Notes: generated from the letters alone by a model not told the origin. A stretch of 64,000 bases of DNA from SPJN01 sp965229935 (GCA_965229935.1 CBDDKB010000002.1:1178001-1242000); one strand, 5' to 3'; numbered from the stretch's first letter, positions 52,057 through 62,204 are shown. Numbers and translations are program-made.

Positions 52057-54408
52057 CTAGAAGCTTGCCGCAAAAGCAATGGATAGCAATCGCGGACTGG
52101 CGACAGATCCCCAATGCGCCTCACTGATAATTGTCATGTCATTGGCATAGACGAGATAGGTTTCGTTGGCGAGGTTGTCGACAAAAAATGTAAAGCGCCA
52201 ACGATCATCGACATCCTTGATGCCAAAGCGCAAATTAAACAGCCAATAGGCTTCCTGACTGTCTGCAGGGTCTGTATCAGCCTGAAACAGAACGTCATCT
52301 TGCCAGATCGCATCTACACCGGCAGTCAACATAAACGGCAAATTGCCTAGCGGCCATTCACCCCCCACCAAAGCGGAAAATGAATATTCCGGCGCGTATG
52401 CGAGCCGCTTGCCCGAATAGTCGCAAACGTCAGTCGTGCTTGGGTCGCCGTCATCTTGTACATTTTCCGTATCACCGACATAGCAAACCGCCTGTGCGTT
52501 ATCGATATAGTGCGCATCAAGGTATGAGCCGTTTAAGCTAACCAAAAGGTTTCCCGGAAGCAGAAACTGACTTTCAAGTTCCACACCTTGCGTGCGTGCC
52601 GTCCCCCCATTCGACGTCACTTGTTGTAACCCATCAAAGGTCAGGATTTGCAGATCAGTATAATCAGTCCGAAACCCGGTTAGGTTAAGCCGCGCTATAC
52701 CGTCAAATAAAACCGCCTTGGTGCCGATTTCATATGTGGTTGAAAATTCAGGCTCATACCGGACGGTTGTATTGTCCTCCTTAACCGTCGTTGCAAACCC
52801 GCCTGCCTTAAAGCCAGAGGCGGTAATCGCAAACATCATAATGTCGTCATTTAGGTAAAACCGGGCGGATATTTTATAGTCTACCGCACTATCATCCCGC
52901 TTTTCTTTGATGCCCTGTCGATTGCCAAAACCACCTGCTGTTGCAATTGCACCGGGAATAGGAAGTGGGCCCGTGAAAACCTGATTCTCAATATCGATAG
53001 CTTCTGTTTCAACTGTCGAATATCGCAATCCGGCAATCAGGTCGAAGTTATCGAACAGAGAATAAGTGCCCTGACCATACAACCCTATAGAGGTAACGCC
53101 GACATCATAATAAATATCCAGCCGTTCGGCGGCAGCAGTTCCGCCACCAGGCCCCGGACAGATTGGCGGCAAGCTGAGACCAAGAACACATTCAATTGCC
53201 GCAATTGCGACCGGCACAACACCTGAACGACGATCATACCCATAAAACGCGCCCGTTACGAAATCGAAGCGTTCATTCAACAGGGCCTTGGGTGGCGTTG
53301 TCAGCTTCAGTTCCGCAAAGCTGTTAAATATCGGGCCTAAATATTCAATGCGGAAATCGATAATATGGGCTGGGGAATAATCACCATCATAGACGACAAG
53401 CGTATCTAGGGTCTCTACATATCCCGCCACAAAGGACAACATGTAGTCGCTGTTGTTGATAGCCCAATCAGCCTTCATGCTGGCATTGATAGTCTCGTAA
53501 TAGGTCACCTCCTCCATATTTTTGGAGGACTGATAATCAACATCTGACTCAAACGCAGGGTCAAATGCGGTTGCATAGATCGATAATTCCTGGGGGAACT
53601 TGATTGCCTGATAGCCATAACCTTCCGGATAGCTCGTGTCATTGTAACCGCCGACAAAGCGGAAAGTGACCGCGCCAAGCTCCAACCCAACTTTTGCCGT
53701 TATCGTTTTAGACTCAAAATCACCATCAGTGTCCTCTTGGAAGGTATTGAAGACATAACCATCACGATTCGTGTAGCCACCAGAAATCCGCATGGCGAGA
53801 ACATCATCAATGATGGGGACATTGAGGACACCTTCATAGCGCTGCGCATCAAGCTCACCAAACTGCACATTCGCCTTTGCAGCCCATTCATAGACCGGAT
53901 CGGCTGTAACGATATTGAACACACCGGCCACAGTATTCTTACCGAACAATGTGCCTTGCGGGCCTCGAAGAAGCTCCATCCGTTCCATATCCAGGAACAT
54001 AGACGATACCGTAGAGAGAGAGTTGGTCGGCACGCCATCAACGACAATCACAACAGATTGCTCAAACGCGCCTTCTGACCCCGACCCGATACCACGCACA
54101 TAAAAATGTGTGATTAGATTGGTTGAGTTTGTGGAAACATTAGGAACTGCCTTGGTAATGTCCTCTAACGTTTCAAGGCCGCGATCTTCAATCTCTGCCA
54201 CCCCAACGGCGACGACGGACACAGGCACGTCTTGAAGCCGCTCCTCGCGCTTTTGCGCCGTAACGATAATCTCTTCAAGTTTTGGCGATGGGGCACGGTT
54301 TTCAGATTGGCCCACCTCCGCCGGTGCCTCTGCAGCTTCTTGCGCCATAGCGCCCGCACTAAATAACGCAAGCGCCAACACCCTGAATAATCGTAAATAT
54401 GCCCCCAT
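52057..54408 (-). CDS. TonB-dependent receptor, esterase-linked
   Basis: A 783-aa outer-membrane receptor with a signal peptide (residues 1-22, VLALALFSAGAMA). The TonB box/plug region reads EEIIVTAQKREERLQDVPVS, then DITKAVPNVSTNSTNLITHF and RGPQGTLFGKNTVAGVFNIV; the 22-stranded barrel follows and ends with a terminal phenylalanine (LLSIAFAASF). Two cysteine-bearing extracellular loops (CVLGLSLPPICPG; CYVGDTENVQDDG) are notable. GGGGCAGGG precedes the ATG. The carboxylesterase gene lies 25 bases downstream and the AraC gene 116 bases upstream. The ligand is unknown. Confidence 0.93.
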   Translation of the reverse strand: MGAYLRLFRVLALALFSAGAMAQEAAEAPAEVGQSENRAPSPKLEEIIVTAQKREERLQDVPVSVVAVGVAEIEDRGLETLEDITKAVPNVSTNSTNLITHFYVRGIGSGSEGAFEQSVVIVVDGVPTNSLSTVSSMFLDMERMELLRGPQGTLFGKNTVAGVFNIVTADPVYEWAAKANVQFGELDAQRYEGVLNVPIIDDVLAMRISGGYTNRDGYVFNTFQEDTDGDFESKTITAKVGLELGAVTFRFVGGYNDTSYPEGYGYQAIKFPQELSIYATAFDPAFESDVDYQSSKNMEEVTYYETINASMKADWAINNSDYMLSFVAGYVETLDTLVVYDGDYSPAHIIDFRIEYLGPIFNSFAELKLTTPPKALLNERFDFVTGAFYGYDRRSGVVPVAIAAIECVLGLSLPPICPGPGGGTAAAERLDIYYDVGVTSIGLYGQGTYSLFDNFDLIAGLRYSTVETEAIDIENQVFTGPLPIPGAIATAGGFGNRQGIKEKRDDSAVDYKISARFYLNDDIMMFAITASGFKAGGFATTVKEDNTTVRYEPEFSTTYEIGTKAVLFDGIARLNLTGFRTDYTDLQILTFDGLQQVTSNGGTARTQGVELESQFLLPGNLLVSLNGSYLDAHYIDNAQAVCYVGDTENVQDDGDPSTTDVCDYSGKRLAYAPEYSFSALVGGEWPLGNLPFMLTAGVDAIWQDDVLFQADTDPADSQEAYWLFNLRFGIKDVDDRWRFTFFVDNLANETYLVYANDMTIISEAHWGSVASPRLLSIAFAASF

Positions 54409-54469
54409 CAGCCCTGCCCCTGTTTTTTGGTCTGGCTTTATGCCGTTTGGGTGACTGTATCTTGAAAAG

Positions 54470-54518
54470 ACAATAGCGGAATAACAGGATGGGCCAATTC
54501 ATTGCCATTTTGGGCCAA
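54470..54518 (-). promoter_or_regulatory. AraC-type direct repeats over the promoter of the receptor/esterase operon
   Basis: On the minus strand TTGGCCC occurs twice, at 54518-54512 and 54497-54491, exactly 21 bases apart, i.e. on one face of the helix. The second copy doubles as a -35 (TTGGCC) with TATTGT (54475-54470) as -10 after 16 bases. Tandem half-sites overlapping the -35 are the usual layout for AraC activators, and an AraC gene ends right beside them. Confidence 0.55.
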
Positions 54519-54524
54519 GTGGCC

Positions 54525-55607
54525 CTATTTGTTGTCGCGCCATTGCGCCGGCGCCTTGCCCGTTTGCGCCTTGAAGGAACGCGTAAATGATGCAGGATCA
54601 TTGAAGCCCAGTTGAAATGCAATTGCGGCAGCGCTCATTTTCGTGTCTTGCAGCAGGATTTTGGCGCGGCGTAATTGAATGTCCAAAAACATTGCTTTGA
54701 AGGACGCGCCCTCCGCCTGTAAATGACGCGATAGGCTTCTGACCGACAGGCCAAGTTTTCGCGCAATTTCCTCGCGCCCCGGCGGCGGTGTTTGCGTCCA
54801 AAGATAGCGCGAAACGCGCTCCTTCACCGACAGATCTTCACGCAAAGTTGCAGCCAACGTTTCAGCTTGCTCTAGAAAAAGCTTATGTAAAATCGGTTGC
54901 GGATTTTTTGTCGGCACCTCACGCAAATCAGCGTCATAAACCAAAGTTGCTTCATCCGCATCAAATCGCACATCAAACTGAAGATCACTTTCGACAAGAT
55001 GCCAATCGTCAGGTTTGGGCATTGGCAACATCATGACACTTGGCCGCAAAACCTGTCCCCCTAACTCGCTGATGTAACGCTCAAATATGAACAGGTTCGT
55101 TGTTGTCAAATTCCATTCAACCTGATCAAGCAAAACCTTTGAAACATCAACGCCCATAGGACGGTACACCTGACAGGATAGAATAGTTTGCGCTTCTTCA
55201 ATATGAATCGCTGTCAATGCCGTACCAGATAACAATTCGGGATATTGTGTGGTGACCCTAATCGCCTCAAACAGGTTCGGCGCAACTTGCGCAGCAGCAC
55301 CAACAACCCCAAACAGCGACAGGTCGGTCCCCGCCCCATATTGAAAGCCTAAGACAGGCGCAGACATGCCAGTTGGGACTTGCGCTGTGATTAGCGCAAT
55401 TGCGCGCAACTCCTGTTCTGCGGAAATTAGAAAGGCCGGGTTACCCAGTGCCTCTGGCGAAATGCCTGCCTTATTCAGGATGGTAATGCGTTGTTCGTCA
55501 TTGTCGATTGCCAATGATAATGACATCAGCATGTTCGCAGCAAATCGTTTACTGATCGCCAGATTCTGGGAATAGTCAAATGGTTGTGAATCGCGGTCGC
55601 CAGACAT
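54525..55607 (-). CDS. AraC family transcriptional regulator
   Basis: A 360-aa regulator. The C-terminal ~100 residues hold two helix-turn-helix motifs: REEIARKLGLSVRSLSRHLQ and, after LRRAKILLQDTKMSAAAIAF, QLGFNDPASFTRSFKAQTGK with PAQW. The N-terminal ~240 residues match the arabinose-binding-like domain of the OruR/ArgR-type AraC group (PELLSGTALTAIHIEEAQTI). It is read toward the TonB receptor gene, whose promoter carries matching repeats. It would sense the imported compound or a product of it. Note that it is also adjacent to the five-gene Coq4 operon, which ends just upstream. Confidence 0.9.
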   Translation of the reverse strand: MSGDRDSQPFDYSQNLAISKRFAANMLMSLSLAIDNDEQRITILNKAGISPEALGNPAFLISAEQELRAIALITAQVPTGMSAPVLGFQYGAGTDLSLFGVVGAAAQVAPNLFEAIRVTTQYPELLSGTALTAIHIEEAQTILSCQVYRPMGVDVSKVLLDQVEWNLTTTNLFIFERYISELGGQVLRPSVMMLPMPKPDDWHLVESDLQFDVRFDADEATLVYDADLREVPTKNPQPILHKLFLEQAETLAATLREDLSVKERVSRYLWTQTPPPGREEIARKLGLSVRSLSRHLQAEGASFKAMFLDIQLRRAKILLQDTKMSAAAIAFQLGFNDPASFTRSFKAQTGKAPAQWRDNK

Positions 55608-55730
55608 TTAGGCAGTAAACCGCAAAAAACCCAGCAGCACAATTCCATCCTTAGGCGGCTTGCCCTGCCCGCACCTAGACTGTCGCTAAATCACTTCGCC
55701 CTTTAAATTCACCCGAACCAATAAATCAGC

Positions 55731-58118
55731 CTATATTCTAACCCTGGCAGAGAGGGTTAGTGTACGACGCCCCCCGGGAATAGATGTGTAGCCACCAGAT
55801 GCCACAGGGGTATCGAAATGGCTGGTGTTATATTTCTCATCAAAGATGTTTTCGCCGCGCAACGTAATGCGCCAGCTTTCATCATCACCGCGAATTTCCA
55901 GCCATGAGTTATAAAGCGTGTAGGCTTCTTGTTTGGTGTTGGGGTCGAGGTCAGAATCCAGGAATGAATCCCCCCTATAGCCAGCATCAAACCCGACAAT
56001 CAGGTTAAACGGCAAATTCCCCAACTGGTTCATATAGCCAAAGCCAAGGCTGCCAGACAGTTTCGGCGCGCCTGCCAGTTCTTTACCAGTTAGGTCACAG
56101 GGCCCGTCTTCACCCGCCCGACAAGGCCCATTCGGAAAACTGGTATATTTGGAATCTGTGTAGCCAAGTGACCCCATTGCAATGAAGCCATATGGCAGGA
56201 ATGTAAAACCATCAGCTTCAAACCCGACAGCCCGCACAGACCCGGCATTTTCAACCACGAATTCCAACCCGTTAAACTGTGAAAACTGGAATTCATCAAC
56301 CTCGGTAATATAGGCCGTTGCGTTCAACCGCGACGCACCGCCAAAAAACTCTGCCTTAAATCCGGCCTCATATGTGACGGAGGTTTCTTCTTCAAACTCT
56401 GCTTCAGATTCGGTGCCCGCATTCGCATTATAACCACCCGATTTAACGCCCTGCCCATAGGTTGCGAACAACATGATGTCGTCGGTCAAATGATAGGCAA
56501 GCGACAAACGCGGCAACACACCTGTGTCTTCACGCTCTAGATGGGTTTCAAATTCAGTACTGCCGATTGTGGCCTGAAACACAGCGCCTGTTTGATCAAA
56601 CGTCCGTTCCATATCAATTTCTTTTGCTTCGTAATTGAAGCGCAACCCGGCGGTTAAAATCAAATTGTCGAGAATTTTGAAGTCCGCCTGACCATACAAG
56701 GCCGCAGCCTCCGTAATTTGGTCAAAGAACATTGTGGTGCCGTCCTGGCTATATGGCTGTGCCAAGATGCCAGACAAGCCACCTTGATTTGCTAGCTCCT
56801 GCAAGACGGGTATCGGCAAAACCTGATTAATAACGACAGATAAGTCATCACCTTCAAGACCACCGATGCGGTTAATCCCGTCAAAGTTGGACCAGAAATA
56901 ATAGGCCCCAGCAACGAAGTTGAGACGACCATTCCACAAGGATTCGGGCGATACCACGCGCAACTCGTGACTATATTGCGTGAACGTATCGTCAGCCTGT
57001 GTCGTCAAAAGCGGAATGGGCATAAAATCAATGTCGCCATTGGCGCCTTGATCAAATTGCGACCACCCACCTGTATATTGCAAATGCCAGTCGCCACTGA
57101 CATTCCAGTTTAGCTGGCCATTGAACGTTTTGCTGTCTTTATAAAGCCGCGGCGCTTTATCAATCGACGTCTTGCGATCATGACCGTCAGTTTCAAACTC
57201 TGGATCAAACGCACGGTTGATCAGCACCCATTCCGGGGCAGCCGCGGTTTGCTGTGTAAATGCCCCGACGGTTAGCGTGCTAACCATGTCAAACTGTAAA
57301 ACTGTGTGCATAGCGGGTGAAAAATCAAACCTGACCTTACCCCTGGCAACAGTCTTGCGTTGAAAGGTTTCAAGGTCGGGCTGCATTGTGTTCACATTAT
57401 CAACCAAAACCGCATAATGATTGCGATAAGCACCACGCAAGGCCAAGCGATCATCGATGATTGGGGCGTTAACCGCCACACTTCCCGCCGCGCCTTTGTA
57501 TAGAAGGAAGGCCGCCATCTCTGCATCGACGCTCCACCCTTCATAATTGGGATCTGCTGTCCGCAACACAATCGCACCGGTGACGGAGTTTTTGCCAAAC
57601 AAAGTGCCCTGCGGGCCGCGTAGAATTTCGATCTGCTCAATATCTAGAAAATTGTCGACCGTATATTCAATACGGCCATAATAAATATCATCGACAACAA
57701 GCGCGACACCCGGTTCCATACCGCGATTGTTCGATGATGTAATCCCACGCATGGAAATCGAACCACCAATCCCACCATCAGCAACGCCGAGATTAAAACT
57801 AGGGATATAGAATGACATTTCATTCAAGCTATCCATGCCCCGGTCACGAATCTCTTCGGCGCCGATTACTTGGATAGATAGCGGCACCTCTTGCAGGCTT
57901 TGCGCGCGCATTTGGGCTGTGACAACAATTTCATCCATCTGCTTGGTATCGGCCGGATTATCGCGAACGTCAGCTTGTTCTTCTGCCGTTGCCGACGCTT
58001 CTTTTCCTTCTTCAGCATCAGACGTTAATGCCGGTTCTTGTGCGGCCGCACTTCCAGAAAACAAGAGTGCAAATATGAATCCTAAATTGCGCATTACGCG
58101 CACCTGATCAATGGACAT
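55731..58118 (-). CDS. TonB-dependent receptor, distal gene of the Coq4 operon
   Basis: A 795-aa outer-membrane receptor. Signal peptide residues ~1-26 (NLGFIFALLFSGSAAA). The plug reads DEIVVTAQMRAQSLQEVPLS, RGMDSLNEMSFYIPSFNLGV and RGPQGTLFGKNSVTGAIVLR; the barrel fills the rest and ends TLTLSARVRI. The longer frame starts at a GTG (58130); the ATG at 58118 has GGGGGA just ahead. It follows the Coq4-like gene by 41 bases. The receptor's plug shares the sequence style of the other two receptors, but the barrels are well diverged, so different ligands or different parts of one ligand are likely. Confidence 0.92.
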   Translation of the reverse strand: MSIDQVRVMRNLGFIFALLFSGSAAAQEPALTSDAEEGKEASATAEEQADVRDNPADTKQMDEIVVTAQMRAQSLQEVPLSIQVIGAEEIRDRGMDSLNEMSFYIPSFNLGVADGGIGGSISMRGITSSNNRGMEPGVALVVDDIYYGRIEYTVDNFLDIEQIEILRGPQGTLFGKNSVTGAIVLRTADPNYEGWSVDAEMAAFLLYKGAAGSVAVNAPIIDDRLALRGAYRNHYAVLVDNVNTMQPDLETFQRKTVARGKVRFDFSPAMHTVLQFDMVSTLTVGAFTQQTAAAPEWVLINRAFDPEFETDGHDRKTSIDKAPRLYKDSKTFNGQLNWNVSGDWHLQYTGGWSQFDQGANGDIDFMPIPLLTTQADDTFTQYSHELRVVSPESLWNGRLNFVAGAYYFWSNFDGINRIGGLEGDDLSVVINQVLPIPVLQELANQGGLSGILAQPYSQDGTTMFFDQITEAAALYGQADFKILDNLILTAGLRFNYEAKEIDMERTFDQTGAVFQATIGSTEFETHLEREDTGVLPRLSLAYHLTDDIMLFATYGQGVKSGGYNANAGTESEAEFEEETSVTYEAGFKAEFFGGASRLNATAYITEVDEFQFSQFNGLEFVVENAGSVRAVGFEADGFTFLPYGFIAMGSLGYTDSKYTSFPNGPCRAGEDGPCDLTGKELAGAPKLSGSLGFGYMNQLGNLPFNLIVGFDAGYRGDSFLDSDLDPNTKQEAYTLYNSWLEIRGDDESWRITLRGENIFDEKYNTSHFDTPVASGGYTSIPGGRRTLTLSARVRI

Positions 58119-58159
58119 AAATTCCCCCACAGTCCAAAAAATATCCCGCAGCTTTGCCC

Positions 58160-59131
58160 TTAGTTTAAAGCTGCCTTCATTTCGTCAAGTGTTCCGCCCT
58201 GCCGGACCACTTGCATCAATTTTTCCCGTGCGCTGTCCCCAGCGCGCATCAGATCACGCCAAGGCAAGCCAGCTTCGACCGCGGCTTGCGCAAGCTTTAC
58301 CTCTGACGGGTCCTTTTTTAGCTTTTCTCCGAACCCATCTACTGCCGCTTCGGCATAGGCGTTACCTTCAAGCCAATCCGATGTATCAAAGCCGCCGAGC
58401 AAGGGCGTAATGCCCAAAAACGTGCGCACTTCTGCAACCTGTTTTGGCAACAACTCTTCATACGGAATGGAATGGGGTGCGAAATGCTCACGCGCCGCAC
58501 GGCCACGATCAAAGGCCTGCCCCAGCAATTTGAACCATTTTCGTTTCCCAACCTTCGGGCTTAGGATCATTGGCCCCCACCCGAATGGTTGGGCAAAGGC
58601 GAGCCATCGGGGCATCGCTGATTGATACCCCATAGCAAAGAATATGTTCAGCGCCTCACCCGCCAAATCTGTGCCGTACCCAGAAATAACGTGGCTGGCA
58701 TCATGATCAAAAAATGTGCGCTCTAAATACCAACGGGCATCTTCGGACATGTCGATAGAGTCAAAAAACCCATCACGGTAAGCAAGCCCGGCAAGTAGAT
58801 AGCCGGGAATTGTGTCTTCTTGGCCATAAACCTTAAAAAGTTCATGCCCGAACGACCCTTCCGGCATAGTCGCAAGATTGGCAACATCCATCGCCGCGCC
58901 AAAATCAGGCTTTTCTGAAAGCAGTTTTGACCCAACGGGATGCGCCTTCATCTGCTTCAAATCATCCAGAACTTGCGGCCCCGCAAACGCCATTTTCACA
59001 CGGGCAACCTGTGTTGCCCCTTTTTCGCTGACAGGGTTGCGCACCCACTTTAGGGCACACTTAATACCAAACCACGGGTAACGTTTTTCCAACGTCATGT
59101 TTTTGGGATAGTTTGCCATTTCGCTACTCAT
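58160..59131 (-). CDS. Coq4-like protein (323 aa)
   Basis: A protein of the Coq4 family. The metal motif is complete: FFDHDASHVISGYGTDLAGE reads HDxxHx11E, and TMPEGSFGHELFKVYG precedes it, as in Coq4 (the PxGSxG stretch). In eukaryotes and some bacteria COQ4 takes part in ubiquinone synthesis, with a recently proposed role as an oxidative decarboxylase of the ring; other family members have no known role. The C-terminal ~90 residues extend beyond the family core (KQVAEVRTFLGITPLLGGFD). No signal peptide is visible. Placed between a DUF6134-like gene and a TonB receptor, it is more likely to handle an imported hydrophobic molecule than to make ubiquinone; that is inference. Confidence 0.85.
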   Translation of the reverse strand: MSSEMANYPKNMTLEKRYPWFGIKCALKWVRNPVSEKGATQVARVKMAFAGPQVLDDLKQMKAHPVGSKLLSEKPDFGAAMDVANLATMPEGSFGHELFKVYGQEDTIPGYLLAGLAYRDGFFDSIDMSEDARWYLERTFFDHDASHVISGYGTDLAGEALNIFFAMGYQSAMPRWLAFAQPFGWGPMILSPKVGKRKWFKLLGQAFDRGRAAREHFAPHSIPYEELLPKQVAEVRTFLGITPLLGGFDTSDWLEGNAYAEAAVDGFGEKLKKDPSEVKLAQAAVEAGLPWRDLMRAGDSAREKLMQVVRQGGTLDEMKAALN

Positions 59132-59140
59132 GACAGGGGC

Positions 59141-59827
59141 TTACTTTCTGGTGATTGACCGTCGCTGAAAAATCAGCGTTGCCTGCGGGGTTGTTAATTC
59201 TGTCCGCGCCCAGCGACCTTCAAGATCAAACCAAATATTTGTCTTATTGCCTTTCTCGTCAGCGGGTAGATCAAATAATTCTGCGTCGATGACCTTTCCA
59301 TCGGCAGAGATCGCCTCGACACCCGACGACACCAGATCAATATTAATCACATCATTTTCAAGGGGACGCACAAAGCGAGATTGCCCCTTACTGATAGTTG
59401 TCCATCCAACTAGGTGGGTTAGATCCTCGTCAATACGCATTGTGCCATTCGGGCCCTGCGACAGCAAAGTGCCATCGTCTTGACGTTCCAACAAACCCCA
59501 CTGTTCGTCGCCATTCATGTCGGATTTGAACGCCAATTTCTGTAATGATGTGCCTTCCCAAATTTCAATGGATTCGCTTTTCATCTGAAAAATAGTGATG
59601 AAGGCAAGTTTGATTTTCGCCTCTGTCTCGCTGACAACGGACAACAACCCATCATCTGAATAGGCGAAGGACATATCGACATCGCCAACATCACGATCAC
59701 CCAACAGAATATCAAATGACCACGCCTCACCCTGCGCCGGCTGATATGGCAGCTCGTCTGCATTCGCAGGAATAGAAAGACCTGCAATACCTATTAAAAT
59801 TGCGACTATCTGCAACGCCCGAAGCAT
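59141..59827 (-). CDS. DUF6134-like secreted protein
   Basis: A 228-aa exported protein. Signal peptide residues ~1-23 (VAILIGIAGLSIPANA). The mature part is beta-rich and opens WSFDILLGDRDVGDVDMSFA, then TEAKIKLAFITIFQMKSESI, EIWEGTSLQKLAFKSDMNGD and WFDLEGRWARTELTT. This resembles DUF6134/DUF3108-type periplasmic proteins, which may bind lipids or glycans. TAGGAG stands ahead of the ATG. It begins 11 bases after the receptor gene and ends 9 bases before the Coq4-like gene, so it belongs to the five-gene operon and would work in the periplasm behind the receptors. Confidence 0.65.
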   Translation of the reverse strand: MLRALQIVAILIGIAGLSIPANADELPYQPAQGEAWSFDILLGDRDVGDVDMSFAYSDDGLLSVVSETEAKIKLAFITIFQMKSESIEIWEGTSLQKLAFKSDMNGDEQWGLLERQDDGTLLSQGPNGTMRIDEDLTHLVGWTTISKGQSRFVRPLENDVINIDLVSSGVEAISADGKVIDAELFDLPADEKGNKTNIWFDLEGRWARTELTTPQATLIFQRRSITRK

Positions 59828-59838
59828 GACGCCTACTC

Positions 59839-62181
59839 CTAAAATTCAAGTGTGAAGTTTGCAGTGATTGTGCGTGGCGGCTCAACAGACCCGACATGGG
59901 CACCAGCAAATAAAGGCACATCAAAGGATGAAATCAACACAGTCTCATCCGTCAGGTTTCGCCCGAAGATGGTGAAGCTCCAAATGCCATTATCATCACG
60001 CAACCCGATACGTGCTCCAACAAGCGCATAGGCCTCTTGAAAGTCCTCCGGGTCCTGATCGGTTGAGAACAACACATCATCTTGCCAATAATAGTCAACA
60101 CCCACGATCAGGTCGAATGGCATGTTGCCAAGCTGGTTAAGGTAATTGACACCAAGCGTGAACTGGAATTCAGGTGTACCAGCAAGGGGCGCGCCCGTTA
60201 GGTCACAAAAATCACCATCGTCACTGCTTTCTGTATAGGCCTGTGTCTGACATGGCCCCTCAGGGAAGCTTTCATAATAGGCATCCAGCCAAGAGAATGT
60301 TGTCGTAAGCAAGAAACCAGCGGGCAGCAACATCATGCCATCAATCTCGATCCCCTGACTGATCGCTTCGGCCGCATTATCCACCACGAAATCAAGGCCG
60401 TTGAAGACGGATACTTGTAAGTCTTCAAACTCTGTTCGGAAGAACCCAACATTAAAGCGGGCTGCGCCACCGAAATAGTCGCCCTTAACGCCTGCTTCAT
60501 AAGTGTTTGAAAATTCAGGCTCAAACTGCAACTCACCATTCAGGTTAGATGCCGCAGCGTTAAACCCGCCGGCCTTAAATCCTTGTGCCCATGTCGCATA
60601 GATGTTGATTTCATCAGTGATGCGATAGATTGCTGACAGTTTCGGTGTAAAGCTGGTGTCGTCCCGCGTATCTTGTACATCGAACTCTTCAGCATTCAGT
60701 AACTGTTCTTGCACGGGCGCTGGCCCCGGCTGGTCGCCAACTGTGTAATGGGTTGCGACAAAATCCAGTTCCTTCTCATCCATCGAGAACCGTGCGCCCG
60801 CAATTAGAGATAGTTTTTCACCTATATTCCATGTGGCCTGCCCATAGATCGCATAGGAGTTAGCGACCTGCGCAAATTCCGTTCTGCGTGTTTCCTGATT
60901 GAACGGGCCTATGATTGGGAACAGGCCGGCTGTCAATGCCTGCAAGGCCTCCGGTACTAGCAGATCCTGCACGACACCTGTTCCAAGGAACGGTGCAACA
61001 ACAATATCTGTCAGATTATATTTGTCGTTCCAGAAGTAATAGAGACCTGCCACATACTCGATTGTGCCGGGGTCAGACACAATCCGCAGTTCGCTGTTGA
61101 TGGTTTCTGCATTGCCGCCACCAAGACCAAGGATCATGGGACTGGGGCCAAAGTCAGCATCAACGCCGCCAACTGATTCATTTTCTGAATAGGCCGTTAA
61201 GAAAACCCAATCATGACCCAGCATGCGGAAATTGGCCTTACCCAAATAGTCATAGGTAATCGCATTTCCACCGGAATAAAAATTCGTGGCGTGGGCATAA
61301 TCATCGAGGTTCTGTTCGGTTTGGGGGTCAAATACACGGAAGAATGTTAGCCATTCATCTGGCACATGGTGATATTGATCACCTTGTCCTTTGCCAAGTG
61401 AATCTTGATGCTGAACAGTGAACTCAAAATCAAGGTCATCAGACACAGTATAACGGAACTTGGCGCGAAGGGATTTGAGTGTCTGGGTCCCATTTGGCGT
61501 ATCAAACAAGCGGTCATAGACATGACCATCACGCTTAAAATATTGGCCAGCAAGGCGTGTTGCCAAAACATCTTCGACAATCGGCGCATTCACTATCAGT
61601 GTGTGCTTGTTCCAATCAAGCTCACCCATTGTACTGTCAATCTTTAGGCCCCATTCATGATCAACGGTGCCAGTGTGAATAGAAATTGCGCCCGCAATCG
61701 TATTGCGTCCGAACAGCGTCCCTTGCGGGCCGCGCAACACCTCTATCCGTTCAATGTCAAACATGGCCGCGATTAACCGCTGCGGGCTTGAGTAATAAAC
61801 ATCATCAATGAAGATACCAACAGATTGGTCAAAGCCGCCATTCACGCCTGAGCCTAGGCCACGAATGGAAATCACATTGTAAACGCCGTCAGCAGAGATT
61901 TTCAGGTTGGGGGTAACCTTGGAAAGGTCATTCATATTTTCGACATTCAGGTCCTTTAGGTCATCACCTGAAATTGTCGAAACAGAAATCGGCACTTCCT
62001 TGATGTTCTGTGATCGCTTTTGCGCGGTCACCACAACTTCATCAAGCTGACGCGGCTTTTGCCTTATTTCAGCAGTTGCCTCAACAGTAGAATCCGGCTC
62101 AGCATTCGCATCTTCTTGCGCGAATACAGATCCAGACAGCAGCGCTGCCGACAAGGCCGCGCTGACCAAAATCTTTTTCAT
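59839..62181 (-). CDS. TonB-dependent receptor, proximal gene of the Coq4 operon
   Basis: A 780-aa outer-membrane receptor. Signal peptide residues ~1-22 (KILVSAALSAALLSGSVFA). The plug reads DEVVVTAQKRSQNIKEVPIS, NMNDLSKVTPNLKISADGVY and RGPQGTLFGRNTIAGAISIH; the barrel ends ITANFTLEF with a terminal phenylalanine. Loops hold a cysteine-containing segment CQTQAYTESSDDGDFCDLTG similar to loops in the other receptors here. The ATG at 62181 has GGGGGC upstream; the frame opens at TTG 62184. It follows the first Coq4-like gene by 23 bases. Confidence 0.92.
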   Translation of the reverse strand: MKKILVSAALSAALLSGSVFAQEDANAEPDSTVEATAEIRQKPRQLDEVVVTAQKRSQNIKEVPISVSTISGDDLKDLNVENMNDLSKVTPNLKISADGVYNVISIRGLGSGVNGGFDQSVGIFIDDVYYSSPQRLIAAMFDIERIEVLRGPQGTLFGRNTIAGAISIHTGTVDHEWGLKIDSTMGELDWNKHTLIVNAPIVEDVLATRLAGQYFKRDGHVYDRLFDTPNGTQTLKSLRAKFRYTVSDDLDFEFTVQHQDSLGKGQGDQYHHVPDEWLTFFRVFDPQTEQNLDDYAHATNFYSGGNAITYDYLGKANFRMLGHDWVFLTAYSENESVGGVDADFGPSPMILGLGGGNAETINSELRIVSDPGTIEYVAGLYYFWNDKYNLTDIVVAPFLGTGVVQDLLVPEALQALTAGLFPIIGPFNQETRRTEFAQVANSYAIYGQATWNIGEKLSLIAGARFSMDEKELDFVATHYTVGDQPGPAPVQEQLLNAEEFDVQDTRDDTSFTPKLSAIYRITDEINIYATWAQGFKAGGFNAAASNLNGELQFEPEFSNTYEAGVKGDYFGGAARFNVGFFRTEFEDLQVSVFNGLDFVVDNAAEAISQGIEIDGMMLLPAGFLLTTTFSWLDAYYESFPEGPCQTQAYTESSDDGDFCDLTGAPLAGTPEFQFTLGVNYLNQLGNMPFDLIVGVDYYWQDDVLFSTDQDPEDFQEAYALVGARIGLRDDNGIWSFTIFGRNLTDETVLISSFDVPLFAGAHVGSVEPPRTITANFTLEF

Positions 62182-62204
62182 CAATCTGCCCCCAATTGAA
62201 CCGC

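Noticed and set aside
54512..54525. GGGCC/GGCCC hairpin as terminator of the AraC gene
   Set aside because: The stem is only 5 bases and no T-run follows on the minus strand; the same bases are better explained as one of two direct repeats 21 apart.
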